Source: Piper betle (Eukaryota > Streptophyta > Magnoliopsida > Piperales > Piperaceae). From it: 64,000 bases of DNA. The translations under genes and the position numbers were made by a program. Positions within the stretch are counted from its first letter, which is position 1. Each line of letters begins with the position of its first letter. Shown here piece by piece: positions 1 through 12,041 of the stretch. Under the pieces are notes generated by a model that saw nothing but the letters and a program-made list of their open reading frames with translations, did no database searches and was not told where the DNA came from. The stretch lies in contig JAURVB010013184.1 of the NCBI GenBank assembly GCA_033002965.1, forward strand, positions 1 to 64,000. The letters are read 5' to 3'.

Positions 1-1407
1 CAACCACGGCGTTTTATACAAATATAAAAATATAAGTTTGTACTTCATTGACATGCTTACATGTTCTATAAAATGTTTGCTAGTCCTGTTGTTTTATACA
101 TTGTTAACCTTTTGTTTTATCTATGACTGATGGTTGGACAATTTAAGTAATTTGGTTCTTGAACAATGATTAGGAACAATCATTGAACAGGCAGCCAACA
201 ATGATAGATTTATTTGATAGGGTGCGCAAAAAGGATAAAGGAAAGGGCCAATATGTTGATGACAAGCCTCAAGCTGTTGCATTAGAATTTTATTTCGATT
301 CTTCTTATATTCCAATATCATATTTTATTGAAGCTTACGTTTTTTGGATGATTTCTAACCGGAAAAGTATGTTGCAGATGTGATATCCAAGTATGGGGAG
401 GATGGTTCTAAGCAACGGGCCACTTTGGATCCCGATTTAAGACTTGATGCTATAGGTGCTACTGATAAGGGTAGAGTTTATGGCTTTGGTGATCGAGAGA
501 GTGCCCAAAACAGTCTAGGTGGCTCAGCTGCAACTTCATCATGCAATTCAAACACATCAAATTGGGGAGGCGGGGGGGCGAGGTGGGTCGGGGTGTGTGA
601 TGGGATGGCATCTATGGTGGATAATGCATACATAGAGCGTTGTTGCTGTGAAAACAAAAGCTAATGCTCGATTATTTGCTGAGCAAATTAAACAGTTACA
701 GCAAAGGCAAAATCAGCAGCAAGCTGAGCGCGATCGTTGTATGTTTGCAAATTGGTATCAGTATTACTTTCCGGACCGTTGTAGAGATGCCTACAGACTG
801 CCGCCGCCGCCGCCGTCCCTCCACGACCACCTTGTTTATAATTAGAGTACTTATTTAGGCATTGTTTATGGTTTAGTGTTTGTATACACTACTTTTGATC
901 TTGTGTTGTAGAATCTCAGGACTTACAAGAAAATTTAAGGTGTGTGGACTTATTAGTGATGATCTTTTGAATTTTAAGTATTTTGTGATGGGCAGATGTC
1001 GATCTGGATTTTGTTTTACATTGGTGCTATCTGTTGTGCAAATTGTAAAATGTAGCAGGTTTTTGTACAAAAATATAAAGTTTATAGTTTTTATTGCTAT
1101 GCAGATTACCATCGGAATTACCATTAGAATTACCATCAGAAATCCCGCTCATGATTTACCGTCATCATTACCATCGAAAATTACTAGTAATGTGCCTTCC
1201 CTTGGCTTGCTTCACCATCAATTGTTTTTGCTTTACAGTCCGTTAAATAACGGATGGTAAAATAACCATCAGTTTTATTTCTGCAGGTAAATTTACCGGC
1301 GGCGATTTTTTCAACAGATTTTTACCATCGAAAATCTGATGGTAAAGGTGTTTACCATCAGATTACCGTCCGATATTCCGAAGGTGTAGTCCGATTTTCT
1401 AGTAGTG
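1..1407 (+). mobile_element. CACTA (En/Spm) DNA transposon, 3' portion
   Basis: The segment ends at 1407 with TTTTCTAGTAGTG, the reverse complement of the CACTACTAGAAAA terminus typical of plant CACTA elements. The trinucleotide ttg at 1408-1410 could be one side of a 3-bp target duplication. Short subterminal motifs of the type TTACCATC / GATGGTAA recur many times in both orientations between about 1100 and 1380, as expected for the transposase-binding subterminal region. Upstream lies a decayed transposase-type reading frame (183-845). The 5' end is outside the window. The family is seen directly from terminus plus coding relic; autonomy cannot be judged, but the coding part looks degenerate. 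Confidence 0.8.
183..845 (+). pseudogene. C-terminal part of a CACTA-type plant transposase protein (degenerate)
   Basis: Three overlapping reading-frame pieces resemble the C-terminal region of the plant transposase family (Ptta/En/Spm, transposase_24) carried by CACTA elements. The first (183-300) reads LFDRVRKKDKGKGQYVDD. The second (about 380-560) contains DVISKYGEDGSKQ and KGRVYGFG, the conserved signature. The third (648-800) is Gln-rich, as is usual before the C-terminus. A plausible acceptor (ttgcag) precedes the second piece at about 378, so part of the interruption may be an intron. However, the frame changes between the second and third pieces and the G-rich insertion at 565-600 suggest decay. 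The gene is the last one of the CACTA element that ends at 1407. Confidence 0.6.
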
Positions 1408-2002
1408 TTGGGCAGATCACATAAAATAAGGTGTAAAAGCGCCATTTTAAAAGATTGTACACGACATATCAAGTAACAGATACATCGATTCACCTGCGCA
1501 TAATTCAAATGTAAATCAATGCATTTGTATACAATCTAAATATAAATGGATTACAACCTAAATGTGAATTGATAATACCTTTGCATTTACCCAACTACAT
1601 ATTCCTCAATGCCACTGTTGAGAGGAGCATCCAATCTATAATAGTCATTGAACTGTTCAGTCATTATAAATAAGTAAAACAATTCTAAATACAATTTTTT
1701 TAACACTTCTATTGTATCAAAAGAATCATAAAGAAACTTAAACTGACAGATTTACAATGGCAGTAAGGAGTATAAAAACTAAAAATTACTTCCTCTCACA
1801 AAAGTTGTTAAATTGTGAGTTAATTTATTTACAGAGGTGAGGAGTTCAGCACATTAGGATATAAACCCATGAGAGATAAGTTAAAGTTGCTAGTTTGCAT
1901 CATTCACACAAGTGATTAGATCGGCAACCATTGAAACTACGGCAGAAAAGCTTAGTTTGCTTACAAAAAGTGCCTTCAGCAATGCTTTTTGTAGTCCAAT
2001 AT

Positions 2003-2415
2003 GTTAAATTAATTTTATATCTAATATTTATGGAATAAGATCTAATATATTAATGAAGATACGTTTAAGAATTTTTAATTAGATTAATTATTATTAAAGA
2101 GATAATTAAACCTGTCAATTTAAATTAATCAGATTATTATAAGTAGTATAAGAGCCATTTGAAACTGTGTTTGATAATGATAGCGTCTAAATAAAAATTC
2201 AGATTAGTATTATGAATCATAAAATAGCAATTTGTAGGATGAGTAAAATGTAAGATCTCTCAATTCTTTAAAGTTAGTCTTACATTTAATAGTTATTGAG
2301 ATAAGATCTAATATATTAATTGGGATATATTTTAATATATTTAACTTGATTTATTACTTTTGAAAACATAATTAAGCTCACCAATTTGAACTAATCGGGC
2401 AATCACACTTCTATT
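2003..2415. repeat. Pair of diverged direct repeats (about 145 bp each)
   Basis: Copy 1 spans about 2003-2150 and copy 2 about 2268-2415. The shared core is a 20-base stretch beginning ATAAGATCTAATATATT at about 2036 and 2301, followed by a matching run of TTAA-rich sequence and a similar end (aattaagctcaccaattt versus aattaaacctgtcaattt). No TIR or coding content was found, so the class is unknown. Confidence 0.5.
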
Positions 2416-3720
2416 TCATTGGCTTAGGAAGACTCCGACACTAGTATTTTAAAATTTTCTGTAAATTTGCTAATGTTCTAGATAGAGTAAAAGTTTCAAT
2501 TTTTCTGTAAATTTTCCAGTGTAATAGTCATAGCTTCCACAAACCAGGTCAGTCATTTAAAGCGACTACAAGCACTCCAAAAATACATGCAAGCAGACAA
2601 CAATATAAATAAGTTGTGAATGATAGCAGCACTGTGGCAAGAATTTCAGAGAAATCAAACACTTTCATATGTTTGCAAAAAGGAAGATGTTTGTAGGGGA
2701 AAAAAACTCTGAAAGCATAGTTTTTTCCCGCCAGAATTTAAAAAGCATATACCAAGCATTCGTTTTATTTTTTATCCTAAACTTTACCATAAAATTAATA
2801 GCAAGTCACCCATAACTTGAATCTCCTAGAGCAACTGAATGTAAAAGCTCAAAGATCCATGATTCTCCCCAATACAAAGAGTAGTACTCTATTTCTTGTT
2901 AGTTGTCTCCACAGTGGCCACACAAGCACATTGGTTGGGGAGCTTCACTTGCTCCTGTGCAATTGTTTTGTCATCACCACCCAACTAAATTAAAACAAAG
3001 AATAACTGACAACACAGATGATATAAAATGGATTACCTATAAAGGAGATGTCTTGCGAGGGAAGGCGAGGTTTCTGGGCGAGAGAGAGTTGGATGACTTT
3101 GCTAATTTTGCTTGCTATGGTGAGGGTGATTTGGCCATGCCAGAATAGATAATAGAGCACTTGGTAAAAGTACAAGAAATCGAAACGCTAAAATTAAATG
3201 GGCAAATTCAAAACCTTGCGGAAAGCTAACTGAATAAAAAGCACGCCAAAAAATAAAATAAAATAAAAGGGCAAAGCAATTTTCACCTTGACCTGCACCG
3301 GACGATCTCTAGAATAAAAGACCCAACAATACCAGAAGGTGGAATTGAAAAAAATGATAATATGTTATAAGGTCTTATGGTAAGACCCAACTAAGTGTAA
3401 GCAAATCATTCCTTATTAAATATCATTAGTGATAATTTTAAGATTTTATTAATAAATAAGTGCTATTATCCATGAATATCTAGTTATTTTTGGGTCTTCT
3501 AATAAAAAGTAGTTGTAAAACCTTACAATTGATTATTTTTTAAAGAAAAATTTGTTTGAACGGTAATTGACAATGTATAGGGAAACCATTTATTTTTCTA
3601 AAATAAAAAAAGAACAAATGGAAGGGCCAAGGTAAACGCCCCACTATCGACCGGTGGCCGTCGTTCATTCTATGACCACCGCCAACAATGAGGATGACAT
3701 GACCTATCTTTAATTCTATG

Positions 3721-3723
<3 letters not shown>

Positions 3724-3759
<36 letters not shown>
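3724..3759. repeat. (ATT)n microsatellite
   Basis: About twelve uninterrupted ATT units, directly visible. Confidence 0.95.
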
Positions 3760-3760
<1 letters not shown>

Positions 3761-4664
3761 AAGCCGGGGAAGGTCGGTCATGCCCCCTTTGTCAAATAAA
3801 ATTGAACCGGATCACCCTACCCAAACCCAACTGCATTTATGACTATTAAAAAAATTATCATTAAATCATGAATGCTAAGAACTATCATTGCATAGTCAAT
3901 ATCCAACGATTTCACTCTTTAATGGTCAATTTCTCGGTTTGGTAAAACCGTAAAAGGAAGATAGTTTGGTATCTCTTTGGAAGTAAAGTTTGTGGTGCTG
4001 ATGTAACAATCGCTGCTTGACTAGGAATTGATGTTCGACACCTTGACATAATACTGCATCTTGGTTTTCTTAATAATGTTTCTGGATAAGTGGATAGTGC
4101 TGTTTAATTTCGTGCCCAAGTCGCATTGCCAAAGAAGATTTTTTTCTGCACTACAGATAATTCTATGTATTTGTGAGTGTTTAGTGTTACAGGTTAATAG
4201 AGACTTAATAAGTATTCATAGATCTCTCTTGCTCCGAAAGCTATCTCGAAAAATAAAATTAAAATGCTATCTCAAAAAGTAAGTTTTTAACGGCTAATAT
4301 ACAAGTTATTAGTTCCCTTGACAAGGGACTAACTTAATAATTCCCCCTTCACATTAATTGAGCCCATGAAGTTAAAGGTGATTCCAAGTTAGGCCATCAA
4401 CCCTGATTATATTAGGCTATCAAAATGTCTCCTTTTCACATATATAAACTCTAACTCGGGCTATATGACGAAATTATTGTACGAACCCCGACTACCTAAA
4501 TTATTTACCCTTCACACATCCACATCGGGCTATGTGGCCAACTTACCATAAGGACCCCGACAACCTAAATTACCTCTCCCTCACACATGTTAGAACCGAT
4601 ATGTTATTATTCAATGAGGTCTCAAGATAACTTGGACTAGCAAAATTATCCGTGAGGGTAACTT

Positions 4665-4799
4665 GGGCTCTGATACCCATTGTTCTGGGCCAATATAAAT
4701 TAAATAAGCCTTGGAAGATTTTTCTTACTACAAAAGGTAGTTTGAAAAATAAGGCTTTTTCCAAGTCTACCCCATAACTGACGTGGGACTAAGTAAACA
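4665..4799 (-). mobile_element. Short LTR (119 bp) with tRNA-iMet primer-binding site, TRIM-like
   Basis: Read on the minus strand, a 119-bp LTR-like unit runs from TGTTTACTTAG (4799) to CCCAGAACA (4681). After two bases it is followed by GGGTATCAGAGCCC (4678-4665), which matches the standard TGGTATCAGAGC primer-binding site complementary to initiator methionine tRNA. The LTR carries AAGCCTTATT and a TTTTGTAGTAAGA motif that are also present in the TRIM at 50494-51127, so the two belong to related families. Only one LTR was found, so the partner is lost or too diverged. Confidence 0.6.
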
Positions 4800-7700
4800 T
4801 TTAGTAACTTTGTTTTTTGGTTACAACTTGGGGCGTTGGGAGATTTGAACCAATAAAATAAATAGTTTTGCCTCTATTTAATTTTGTTCCATTTGAAATT
4901 TACTAAGATTCATTTTAGCATAAAAACTTGACATTTTGCGTCATGCTTAGCCTACACAAATTACGAATTTTTTGTTTAGATGAGTATATGCCAAGCTTGG
5001 TCTCCGGAGAACTAATTATTGAATAAATTCTCAATGTCCTGAACTTTTGTATGCTAAAAGTAAAATCTTTTTCAAGCTATCAAGTATTTATTTTCTTGTG
5101 GTTTTAAATGATTCTATAAAAATAATTATTTTTATGAAAATATGTCAGTTCATTCTCATCAATGACAGACCTCAGTCATTCATCTCCGGACGTTTTTATA
5201 TTGGTGAATAGTTGTACCAGAGTGCTCTTATATTGTTTTTTTTATACCGTTGTCATGTTTTTTACAATGATAATCCTTGTTTCTTTCCTTTTCATGACTT
5301 TTTTTAACTTAATACTTGCATCTAATTAACATCTTGTAATTACTTGTGTGGTATATGATAACTCTTCATTCTATATTACAACTGAGATCCATTGATTGTG
5401 TAAAACCTAGCTTTGGGTTAGAGTTTTACCAGCTTGTAGTTTTGTCCAGTTCAGACCAGTCTTGAGTTAATTTGAGCAAGCTCGAGCCAGATCAGTTTTC
5501 AAATCATGAGTATGTGGCCTAGATGGCTGTACGAGTATATTATGATGGCTAAGTATGCCCGACATGCAGATAATAGCTTCAGTCAGGCTACAACAGAACG
5601 CAAGATATCATTGTATACACGAGGTATACAGATGATTTTTATGGGTTAGCCAGGGTTTTAAGCCTAGATTTAGGCCGTTGCAGCGTTTATTATCTGTTTG
5701 GGATTTTTAGGGTATCTCATTTGCATGCTTCATAGGGATTTTGGATGACCGGATTGTGCCCCTATGACGCCCAGCTTGATTTGAGTCGCAAATTTTCACC
5801 CGATTGAGTTTAGGGTTTCTAGGCTCATTTAGCCTTCTTGTCGTCAACTACCATGCATATAGAGTCATTTTTAGGACTCGAGCCAGTTTTGACTTTAGAT
5901 GATCTAGATCCAAGCTTTCCGTCCATATACATATTGCATATACACATAGGTGGGCCCTCCAGTAGGCCACGAGTTGTTGGACGTTTAGATCGTGCCTCAT
6001 TGCGAGATCAGTAGCCGATCCACGTTAGCCCTAGCTTTCTCCCATTGATTTTCAGTGACTTTCTCACCTTTTCGGATGTTATTCCACCCCTAGCACCGCC
6101 ACCGCCACTTTGGCTCGCCGCTGATCGAGTCTCTAGCCCTTCCCTAGCCACTGAGACCAGCACCCACAATGACCATCTCACCATAGGCTTTCTATCCATA
6201 TGACTCACGACCATTGGCGTCGCAATAGTCGCTACCGGTGATGAACGTTTTTACTCGTTGGTTTCCAGTAGTCGCCACCACCAGTTCAAGCCATTTTTTG
6301 GCATCGGCGGAGCCATCTCCCACCTATCCGACCACCCAGACAGATTCACCTTTGCCGAGATCTTCATTTTGAGACCACCCATGCCCACGTGCCATGGCCG
6401 CAATCACCGCCGACGACAATTCCTCGCCCTTTTTGGCCATTTTTCGAACCAGCCAATGGCCGAACTCCACCGATTGTCACCATCAACACCTCCGCCTTGA
6501 TGCCCTTTTTCAATCCTGACCAGTGGCCACCCTAGCCGTCCCACCCTCACCGTTTTCTTGCGACGGGCGCCGCCCCCCAGTCGAGTGCATTTACCCGCAT
6601 TCACGTCCTTTTGTCCTCGTTAGCTTCCGCCTACTCGACCCTATTCACCTACCTAGCAGTCCCATGGTCATGCCCATGACCATGCCCGTGTCCAACTACC
6701 CAGCCTAGCATTGTTGTTTGACTTGGCTGAGTAGAATCTACTCGATGCGATCAGACTCATCTGGGTTGACTTTATTCGGTTCAATTTAGTTTAGCACATT
6801 TTTAGCCATTTTTGACTTTTTTTCGACCATTTTTGGTAATTCAAAAACCCTTATAATATTTTAGATGTATATTCACCTTATTTAGCAAATTTTGATGTTA
6901 TGAGTGTTTTTATTTATTTATTTATTCATTATTATTTATTTATTTATATTTATATGTTTATCGTATATGATGAATGTTTACGTGATTATTTATATTGTTT
7001 ATCGTATGTGATATATTTACTTATTAATATTAGTCTTATTTATGTTTACTAAATTGTATACATTTATTTATTTATCTATTTTTTTGTTGCATGTATGTTA
7101 TTATTTATTTCTATTTAATTACGTATTTTGTGTTGGATGACTTTGATATTATTATTATTCATAATTAATTAATAATAAATAAATAAATATTTATTTATTT
7201 ATAAAATGATTATGTATTTATTTATTTGTTTATATGTTTACTAACACGAGTATATGTGATATTTACTATTGTTTAACCATGTATTTATATAGTATAATGA
7301 TATTGTTATTATTTTATGATTAGAGTATTATTATTTTCATGTATTTATTATTTATATATTTATTCGTGAGTGTATTTACTCATTTATTTGTTATTTCTTT
7401 TATTATGTCTTGATTTGTGTGCTGTATGTTTAGTTGTAGGTTTATTTAGTACTGTCTTCTTTATTATGATGTATTAATGATGTGAACACACACTACAAGC
7501 ATGCATCATATATAGATGTCAATGTTTTACTTAGCAGTGGGTTTCAATGTAGTTTTCGTAGTCCGAGCCCGCCGTAGATGAGACGTAATGCTTGAAGCTT
7601 GGACCACAGGTCCGTTATGACTTTTCTTAGTTTTTATCGTTATACTCTATTGCTGATTTGATTTCTAAATCGGAGGACGTGTTAAGTGGCTATTTTGTCG

Positions 7701-8834
7701 GATCCCACTTAACACAAACTATTTAGATGTATTTTACTTTTGTGATTAGTAACCCTAGAGGATGAGAACCCTTGAGTTTGATTACGAAACATGATCCACA
7801 GTAAGTTGCCTTTAGGCCTATTACGTAAATCCCTTCTTAGGCCTATATATGATTTTCTCAAGTTTTTTTGGTGAGATGCGAGGCAAGGGAAAACCGATTA
7901 CTGTGCTACACGAGCAAGCATGTGCTAGTCAAAGCGGGCTCTGGATTTGGTGAGCGTTTGTTCCATTCCCGAGGGATCCAAACAACTCCACCGTTGAGTT
8001 CCTCAAACCCAGAGATGTGTGGAAGATTACAGGTACTGCAATGCAGCACATGTCTAGACTTGTGGTTTCAAAGGGTACTGAAGGTGCATGCCTGAGAGTA
8101 CTCGGCCTCTGTGCTAAGGGCCAAGAGTGATACGGAAGATGTAGAGGGCTGAAGGAAAAGGAAAAAAATTGATGTTCCTGCGCAAGGGATAGTTTTTAAA
8201 GTTTCCGAAGCATGAGATGAGTAAGAATGGGATGCTATCAATTAGAGGATGGCGGCTTATAATTAGCGCCTTTTTGAGAGATTCTGTGATGAAGTATATA
8301 AATGTTTTCTTTTAATAGGCGCAGCTCTCCTGTGCCAGTTTGATTATTAGATATTTCTAGATTAGTAACACTCATTACTAACATTTTTCATATTATATAT
8401 GTAGGTTTTGTGATTCTGAGTCAGCTTTGCTGGGAGGACAGATAAACACTATACACACTTGAGCTCATCACAGTTAATTTCTTTCACACTTGTATTTATA
8501 TTTGACGAGTTTTCACATATATTTAGTGATGTCTTCCATTCTCTTGACACCAAGCAGGTTATTTTAATCTATATTATTGACCGAGTTTTATAGACTAGCC
8601 ACTTTAGACATGACTCGATTTTATCACTATATTTCCAATCTCATTCTTAGGTGAACCGAAATTGAGGTATCACAGGTCGTCCTATATTAACCATTCACCC
8701 ATAAAACTAAAAAAATCACCTTGAAATTCATTTCATAATATATAAGAGTTCAATCCACGAAAAGAAAAGATGGAAAGATAAGAAAAACTCCAAAGAATTC
8801 TACACAGATTGAAGCCTCCTCTCCCTCTCTATTG
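4800..8834. other. Intergenic, repeat-derived; GC-rich patch at 6000-6700, no gene supported
   Basis: No protein family is recognised. The stretch 6000-6720 is much richer in G+C than its surroundings and has short frames on both strands, but they are low-complexity and lack motifs. 6900-7400 is a T/A-rich run with many TATTTATTTAT units. 7550-8660 has the look of an old LTR (for example ggtatcacagg near 8660), but no matching second copy or primer-binding site was found. Confidence 0.5.
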
Positions 8835-9376
8835 TGTTAATATGTTGTAATTGTATTAATGATATGTAGCTCATTGTCACACTCGGAATACTAAAGAGAA
8901 TCTTGGAATACCAACAGAAGTGGCTGTTTGTTGTTCCATGGAGGATGAAGGGTCTCAAAACTTCTCTATAAATTGAGCTTCATTTGCCTCATTCTAAAAA
9001 TAAGACAAGCAGAGAAAACAATACAAGAAAGACAAGAGGAGAGAAAAAGAGAGAGATATAGAGATAAATAAGAGGAAAAATATTTACGAATTTAATCTTA
9101 TACAGAGTATTGAGAGAGAGAAATCTTGTAATCTCAATAGTATAGGTTGGGTGAGTAATCTTCTTGTACATCTCTATATGTTTGATGACTATAATCTTTG
9201 GTTGAAGTAGTGAATTGTTCGTTGTTGTCCCGTGGTTTTTGACTCTCGATAGAAGGAGGGTTTTCCACGTTAAATCTCTATTCTTTTGGTTTTATTTTAT
9301 TTTATTTCTCAGGCATTATTTTCCCAAATCTTGTGTTCGCTGTTGTTGATCTCCAACTTAGGGATTTTTCTCAACA
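8835..9376 (+). repeat. 5' LTR of the copia element
   Basis: 542 bp, TGTTAATATG...TCTCAACA. It matches the 3' LTR over its whole length with scattered substitutions. A likely promoter and transcription-start region lies near ctataaattgagc (about 8965). Confidence 0.9.
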
Positions 9377-9397
9377 ATTGGCGCCGTCTGTGGGAAC
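9377..9397 (+). promoter_or_regulatory. Primer-binding site of the copia element
   Basis: Directly after the 5' LTR comes ttggcgccgtctgtggga. The first nine bases TGGCGCCGT are complementary to the 3' end of plant tRNA-Asp; the following bases diverge from it. It is not the TGGTATCAGAGC initiator-Met site usual in copia. Confidence 0.6.
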
Positions 9398-9429
9398 TTT
9401 GGGTCTCATTCAATCGGATCTTGATTTGA

Positions 9430-10209
9430 GTGGGAGTCATGGCGGACACTTCCAAGATTGGGAAGATTGAGAAATTTGATGGAACAAATTATCAATGGTG
9501 GAGGATGCAGATTGAGGATCATTTATACGAGAAGCAACTACATCAACCGCTTGTAGGTACCAAGCTAGAAGCGATGTCAGCCGAGGAGTGGGCCTTGTTG
9601 GATAGGCGAGCCTTAGCTATCGTTCGATTGTGTTTAACACAGTCGGTGGCGTTTAATGTCTCCAAACAGACAACCGTCAAAGGGTTGATGGAGGCATTAG
9701 CTGGTGTTTATGAGAAGTCATCAGCCTCTAACAGGTTATTTTTGTTGAGGAAGCTTGTCTCTTTAAGGATGCCCGAAGGTAAATCTATTGCTAATCATTT
9801 GAATGATTTCAATAAAATTTGGGCACAACTTGAATTTGTGGAGATGACCTTTAGTGAAGATATTAAATCTTTAATGTTCATGTGTTCTTTGTCGGAGAGT
9901 TGGGATACGGTAATTATTTCTATAAGTAATGCATCAAAAGAACAACTAAAGTTTGATGAAGTGCTAGGTGCAATCTTGAATCAGGAGATGATGAAGAGGA
10001 GCATGGTAGATAGCACACCGTCCATCTCGGGTACAACTTTGTCGATGGACAAAAGCAAGGGCAAAGAAAGAGGAAGAGGTCAAAGTAGAGGTCCTAAGAA
10101 CCGAGGGCGCTCTAAATCCAAAGGAAAATTCAAGAGTAAGCCTACTTGTTGGATTTGTGACAAGGAAGGACATGTAAAAAAGATTGTCCCAAACAAGTCA
10201 AGAATGTAG
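9430..10209 (+). pseudogene. copia gag (capsid/nucleocapsid), frameshifted in the zinc knuckle
   Basis: The frame begins at 9430 and is open for 259 codons. The N-terminus KFDGTNYQWWRMQIEDHL is the classical start of plant copia Gag (UBN2-like). Residues about 85-200 match the capsid domain, including LRKLVSLRMPEG and HLNDFNKIW. A basic linker (residues about 210-240) leads to a CCHC zinc knuckle beginning CWICDKEGHVKK. The final Cys-Pro is out of frame, so a single-base indel near 10183 separates gag from the protease frame. It would package element RNA in a working copy. Confidence 0.85.
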
Positions 10210-10523
10210 CTAATGTTGTTGATGGTCATGAAGAGAAATTTTGTTTATCTGCTCATGATGATTACAACTTTGATACACGGTATATTGATTCAGGTGCTTC
10301 ATTTCATTCTACTTCTCATAAAGAATGGTTTTGTGATTTTGTCAAGAGTGAGTTTGAATATGTAACTATTGGCAATGGTCAGAAGTACAAAATTAAAGGT
10401 AAGGGAGTAATTCATTTACAAATGCATGATGAAGGTAAACTTATTCTCAAGGAGGTCAAGTATATACCTGAATTAAAGAAGAATCTTATATTTGTTAACA
10501 AAGCTAGACCAAGAGGGCTATAG
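10205..10523 (+). pseudogene. copia aspartic protease domain
   Basis: In a different frame from gag, the sequence encodes YIDSGASFHSTSHKEWF, with the retroviral-type protease active-site triad D-S-G. This is followed by IGNGQKYKIKGKG and VKYIPELKKNLI, both conserved in copia proteases. The frame ends at a stop at about 10521. In copia elements the protease lies directly downstream of Gag in one polyprotein; here the frameshift and the stop show the copy is inactive. Confidence 0.8.
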
Positions 10524-11060
10524 GATCAGATTCAAAAAAATAATCAGTGGAAGATCAACAAGGGAGCATTGGTAGTGATCAAGGGGAAGGCGGTGGGCAT
10601 ACTTTACCCATTGTCTACCAAGGAAGATCTGCTAGTTTCCTTGGCCACTGAGAAGAATGACATAACAACATTATAGCATAGAAGGCTTGGTCACTTAAGC
10701 GATAGTGGGATGAGGATCTTACATTCTAAGAAGGTCACTTAAGCGAGTGAGAAGCATGAGGGTTCATGCTGAACTCCCTTGCATCTTTGGGGTGCCACTG
10801 TGTATACAGCTATCATCTAATCAATCGAAGTCCATCAAGCATCTTAGATGGAAAAATACCAGAAGAGGTATGGTCTAGTAAGAAAGTTGACTACTCTTTT
10901 CTTAAGGTCTTTTGGTTGTATTGCTTATGCAAATATTGAGAGGGAATCAAGAAAGAAGCTTGATGCAAAGTCCCTCAAATGCGTATTTCTTAGATATGGG
11001 GGTGACAAGTATGGTTACTGGATGTAGGATTTCGAGAACAATAAGGTATTTCGAAGTCGG
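10524..11060 (+). pseudogene. copia integrase remnant with deleted catalytic core
   Basis: The pre-integrase zinc-binding region survives in part (RRLGHLSDSGMRIL at about 10680-10720). It is followed directly by the C-terminal side of integrase (MRVHAELPLHLW, then EVWSSKKVDYSFLKVFGC and YANIERESRKKLDAKS). The DDE core that normally lies between them is missing. The 14-base string ggtcacttaagcga occurs at both about 10689 and 10733, at the junction. A frame stop follows at about 11024. Loss of the core makes the element unable to integrate its own DNA. Confidence 0.75.
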
Positions 11061-11084
11061 GATGTTGTATTCAATGAAGAGTGC

Positions 11085-12040
11085 ATGTACAAAGACATGA
11101 AGAAAGAAAAGATTGATGTGTCAAAAGAAAAAGAGTATATGGAGCTTGATGAGACAGATGAAGAGATACCAAGTGCTAAAAATCAAGAATTTGTTCCAAG
11201 TGATGAGGAACAATTATCTTCTAAAGAGACCAAACAAGAAGGTGAGTCACAGGCTAATCAACCACATGATGAGGAATCAGATTCAGAATATTCTGATGCA
11301 CAAGTTGAAATTGATGACTCAGAGCCACCTCAAGAGGAAGTTGTTGCTCCCAAACCAAGGAGGAGCATAAGGGTCAGAAAGCCTACTTAGAAATTGAATT
11401 ATACAATATGTTTTGTATATTGATGCAGGAGAACCAGAGTCCTATGATGAAGCCATGAGTGACAAAACTCATCTTAAGTGGGAGTTGGCCATGAAGGATG
11501 AAATGTCTTCATTGGAGAAGAATTATACATGGGAGTTGGTGAAGTTGCCACCAAAAAGGAGGGCTCTACAAAATAAGTGGATCTATCAGATCAAGTCTGA
11601 AATCGGTGGTGTACAAAGGTATAAGGCAAGACTTACAGTAAAAGGTTTTGGTCAAAGAGAAAGAATTGATTTTCATGATATATTTGCACCTCTTGTAAAA
11701 ATGACTTTTATTAGAATTATTCTGAATATTGTGGTTGTAAAGGGATTGTATTTAGAACAGCTTGATGTAAATACAGCTTTCCTTCATAGTGATTTGGAGG
11801 AGGAGATCTATATGGAACAACTAAAAGGATTTGAAGTCAAAGGAAAAGAAAATATGATGTGCAAATTGAGAAGGAGTCTATAAGGACTTAAACAAGCACC
11901 AAGACAATGGTATTTGAAATTTATATTAGATAATGGATTTGCTAGGAGCAATTCGGACTACTGTGTACATCTACAAAAGTTATATGATGGCAATTACATT
12001 ATTTTAATTTTGTACGTAGATGACATGCTTGTTGCAGGGA
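11085..12040 (+). pseudogene. copia reverse transcriptase, N-terminal and central part, with acidic linker
   Basis: An acidic linker (11085-11390, rich in E/D/S) ends in the basic RRSIRVRKPT, the normal copia bridge between integrase and RT. RT begins at about 11430 with PESYDEAMSDKTHLKWELAM. KWIYQIK, YKARLTVKGFGQ and LDVNTAFLHSDLEEEIYM are copia RT signatures. An in-frame stop at 11881 interrupts LKQAPRQWYLKF, and the catalytic YVDDM box is readable at about 12014-12030. Many replacements and the stops mark it as inactive. Confidence 0.85.
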
Positions 12041-12041
12041 C

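Larger units (their letters stand above)
1411..4300. other. Intergenic, AT-rich; diverged direct repeats and a microsatellite, no gene seen
   Basis: No reading frame with recognisable protein content. Two diverged direct repeats of roughly 145 bp lie at about 2003-2150 and 2268-2415; both contain ATAAGATCTAATATATTAAT followed by a similar AT-rich tail. They look like two copies of an old LTR or MITE fragment. An (ATT)n tract lies at 3724-3759. The rest is ordinary AT-rich sequence. Confidence 0.6.

Noticed and set aside
6008..6604. Short frames on both strands (68 and 80 codons) in the GC-rich patch
   Set aside because: Low-complexity, no conserved motif, no splice signals; no better than chance for this composition.
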